A stretch of 7,747 bases of DNA, taken from contig DSBE01000069.1 of the NCBI GenBank assembly GCA_011053085.1, positions 1 through 7,747 of the forward strand, given 5' to 3'. Under the pieces are notes generated by a model. The model was not told where the DNA came from. It ran no database searches and was given only the letters and a program-made list of their open reading frames with translations. Made by a program: the position numbers and the translations under genes. This DNA is from Chloroflexota bacterium. GTDB taxonomy: Bacteria; Chloroflexota; Anaerolineae; Anaerolineales; Anaerolineaceae. Shown one piece after another: positions 5,682 to 7,747 of the stretch (the first letter of the stretch is position 1; every line of letters begins with the position of its first letter).

Positions 5682-7747
5682 ATGTTAAGAAAATTTTCCA
5701 AGGCGCTGTTTGGCGATCCGGTACAAAAAGAAATTGATGAATATGCAGCGGTAGCGGCGCAGGTCAACGACCTCGAAAGTGCGTATGAGGCTTTGAGCAA
5801 CGAAGCCCTGCGCGCCAAAACCGATGAATTTAAGGCAAGATTGGCACAGGGCGAGACCCTGGATGATATGCTGGTGGAAGCTTTCGCCACGGTACGCGAG
5901 GCGTCCAAAAGAACCATCGGCTTGCGGCATTATGATATCCAATTGATTGGTGGACAGGCGCTGCATCACGGCAAGATCGTGGAAATGCGCACCGGCGAAG
6001 GCAAAACGCTGGTGGCAACCCTGCCTATCTATTTAAATGCGTTGTCGGGCAAAGGCGTTCACCTGGTGACGGTCAATGATTTCCTGGCGCGTACCCAGGC
6101 GCGTCTGATGGCGCAGGTCTATCACCTGTTGGGCTTGCAGGTAGGTGTGCTGCAGATGGCTGCACGCACCGAGAACGGCCGCAAGGCGTTTGTGGTGGAC
6201 CTTAACAAGACCTCCAGCCAGGAAGACCAGCATCAACTGGTACTGGTGGACCGCAAGAAAGCCTATGACGCCGACATCACCTACGGCACCAATGCCGAAT
6301 ACGGCTTTGACTATCTGCGTGACAACATGACCAACACGCTGGAATCACGTGTGCAGCGCGGGCATCACTACGCCATCATCGACGAGGTCGACAATGTGTT
6401 GATCGATGAGGCACGCACGCCGCTGATCATCTCCGGCCGCTCCATGGAAAGCATGGACGATTACACCGCCATGGCGCAGGTGGTGCGCCAGTTGAACGAA
6501 GAGGATTATGAGATCAGTGAACGTGACCGCAATGTGACCCTGACCGAGATTGGTGAGGCGCATGTGGAAGAACTGCTCAACCGCTCACTGGGCGACCCCG
6601 AACGGCCGGAAGACATCACGCCGGAACAGGCGCAGCTGCTGGGTTTCCTTGAACAGGCGCTGCGCGCGCAATTTTTGCACAAACGCAACAAAGATTACCT
6701 CGTGCAGGGCGGTAAGGTCATCATTGTGGATGAGTTCACCGGCCGCTTGATGCCCGGACGGCGCTGGTCTGGCGGTTTGCACCAGGCGGTGGAAGCCAAA
6801 GAAGGCGTGCAGATCGAGCCGGAATCGGTGACCTACGCCACCATCACCCTGCAGAATTTCTTCCGCATGTACGAAAAACTGGCGGGTATGACCGGCACGG
6901 CGGTGACGGAAGAAGAAGAATTCGACAATATCTACAAATTGGGTGTGCTGCCGCTGCCTTCCAACCTGGAATATGAAGCCGGTAAACCGGATTCTGACCT
7001 GGAAATAGCCGAAGCGCGCGATGAACTCAACTACAAATATACCTATTATCACTACAAGTCTGACCCGGAAGGCAAGGCGGCTTTCTTCAAGCGCAAAGAT
7101 TACCCGGATGTCATCTTCCGCACGCAGGAAGCCAAGCTGCGCGCCATCATCCGTGAGATCATCGCCCTGCACACGGTCGGGCGGCCGCTGCTGGTGGGCA
7201 CGGCATCGGTGGAAAATTCTGACCTGATCGCCAACCTGCTGCGCGCTGAAAACCTGCGCAACCTGTGCCAGATCTGGGTTATCCGCCAGGCATGGATGCA
7301 GCAGAACGAGGTTGAGATGGTTGACCGCATTGTGCCGGAACTGGAGCCTTTTAACCGTCCGCTAAAGGAAATTCAACCGCGCGAACTGCGCGAGATGTCG
7401 CGCGCGCTGGATATTCCTAACAACCCCGCGCACGAAGACAACCTGCCGCTGTTGATGCAAGAACTGGGGCTTGAGATGCATTACCGCGAACGTGTGGTGC
7501 AGATCATCCAGGGCGGTGTGCCCAACCAGGTGTTGAACGCGCGCATTCATGACCAGGAAGGCATGATCATTGCGCGCGCCGGTGCGTTTGGCGCCGTCAC
7601 CATCGCCACCAACATGGCAGGCCGTGGTGTTGACATCAAGCTGGGCGGTGAGATCCCCGAAAATGTCTATGCGGATGTGGTGCGTTTGCTGCGCAAACAG
7701 GGCGTGGATTCTGTCTATGAGATGACGCATGATGAAATGCGCACGGC
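5682..7747 (+). CDS. secA: Preprotein translocase ATPase SecA, 3' end cut by the window edge
   Basis: SecA is the ATP-driven motor that pushes unfolded preproteins through the SecYEG channel at the inner face of the cytoplasmic membrane. The visible 688 residues start with a typical N-terminus (KALFGD). They contain the Walker A motif RTGEGKT at 103-109, TYGTNAEYGFDYLRDNM at 200-216, Walker B DEVD at 234-237 with LIDEARTPLIISG, the preprotein cross-linking region (about 240-375), and the NBD2 motifs GMTGTA (402-407), PLLVGTASVENS (502-513) and ATNMAGRGVDIKLGG (642-656). Compared with E. coli or B. subtilis SecA there are extra stretches near residues 156-193, 429-472 and 524-610. The RGR/arginine-finger motif and C-terminal domains lie beyond the edge. 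AAGGA (5665-5669) is 12 bases before the ATG, a somewhat long spacing. The frame is intact, so this is a functional-looking gene. Promoter and leader lie in the 125-bp gap after korB. Confidence 0.97.
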   Translation, partial: MLRKFSKALFGDPVQKEIDEYAAVAAQVNDLESAYEALSNEALRAKTDEFKARLAQGETLDDMLVEAFATVREASKRTIGLRHYDIQLIGGQALHHGKIVEMRTGEGKTLVATLPIYLNALSGKGVHLVTVNDFLARTQARLMAQVYHLLGLQVGVLQMAARTENGRKAFVVDLNKTSSQEDQHQLVLVDRKKAYDADITYGTNAEYGFDYLRDNMTNTLESRVQRGHHYAIIDEVDNVLIDEARTPLIISGRSMESMDDYTAMAQVVRQLNEEDYEISERDRNVTLTEIGEAHVEELLNRSLGDPERPEDITPEQAQLLGFLEQALRAQFLHKRNKDYLVQGGKVIIVDEFTGRLMPGRRWSGGLHQAVEAKEGVQIEPESVTYATITLQNFFRMYEKLAGMTGTAVTEEEEFDNIYKLGVLPLPSNLEYEAGKPDSDLEIAEARDELNYKYTYYHYKSDPEGKAAFFKRKDYPDVIFRTQEAKLRAIIREIIALHTVGRPLLVGTASVENSDLIANLLRAENLRNLCQIWVIRQAWMQQNEVEMVDRIVPELEPFNRPLKEIQPRELREMSRALDIPNNPAHEDNLPLLMQELGLEMHYRERVVQIIQGGVPNQVLNARIHDQEGMIIARAGAFGAVTIATNMAGRGVDIKLGGEIPENVYADVVRLLRKQGVDSVYEMTHDEMRT

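Overview
The window looks like ordinary chromosome from a bacterium of moderately high G+C, most likely a member of the Chloroflexota (Anaerolineae-like). This placement rests on remembered family features and not on a search. The clues are a stand-alone bacterial Elp3, a two-gene 2-oxoacid:ferredoxin oxidoreductase whose gamma and alpha parts are fused, and a SecA that carries several long insertions inside its motor domains. Coding density is high. I see no insertion sequence, phage gene, CRISPR array, tRNA or rRNA.

Layout. Positions 1-620 (minus strand) hold a thiamine diphosphokinase gene (thiN) that runs off the left edge. Its leader (about 641-780, minus strand) is a TPP riboswitch followed by a terminator hairpin, and a near-consensus promoter lies at 793-821. 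A divergent full-length Elp3-type tRNA-modifying enzyme follows at 889-2538 (plus strand). Its -10 box is placed so that transcription should begin at or very near the ATG. A promoter with 17-bp spacing (2570-2598) then drives a two-gene operon, korA (2703-4538) and korB (4531-5556), whose reading frames overlap by 8 bp. After a 125-bp gap with an extended -10 promoter and a leader hairpin, secA starts at 5682 and runs off the right edge.

How the genes relate. KorAB needs TPP at its active site, and ThiN makes TPP by phosphorylating thiamine under TPP feedback. The two are therefore linked through a cofactor, although they sit in separate transcription units on opposite strands. Elp3 (wobble-uridine modification of tRNA) and SecA (protein-export motor) are housekeeping genes with no obvious functional link to the others.

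I did not find a clearly new biological system. The points most worth a second look are the explicit antiterminator/terminator switch in the thiN leader, the probable leaderless elp3 mRNA, the three SecA insertions, a G7 tract inside the korAB promoter spacer, and a possible 17-codon leader ORF that overlaps the secA start.
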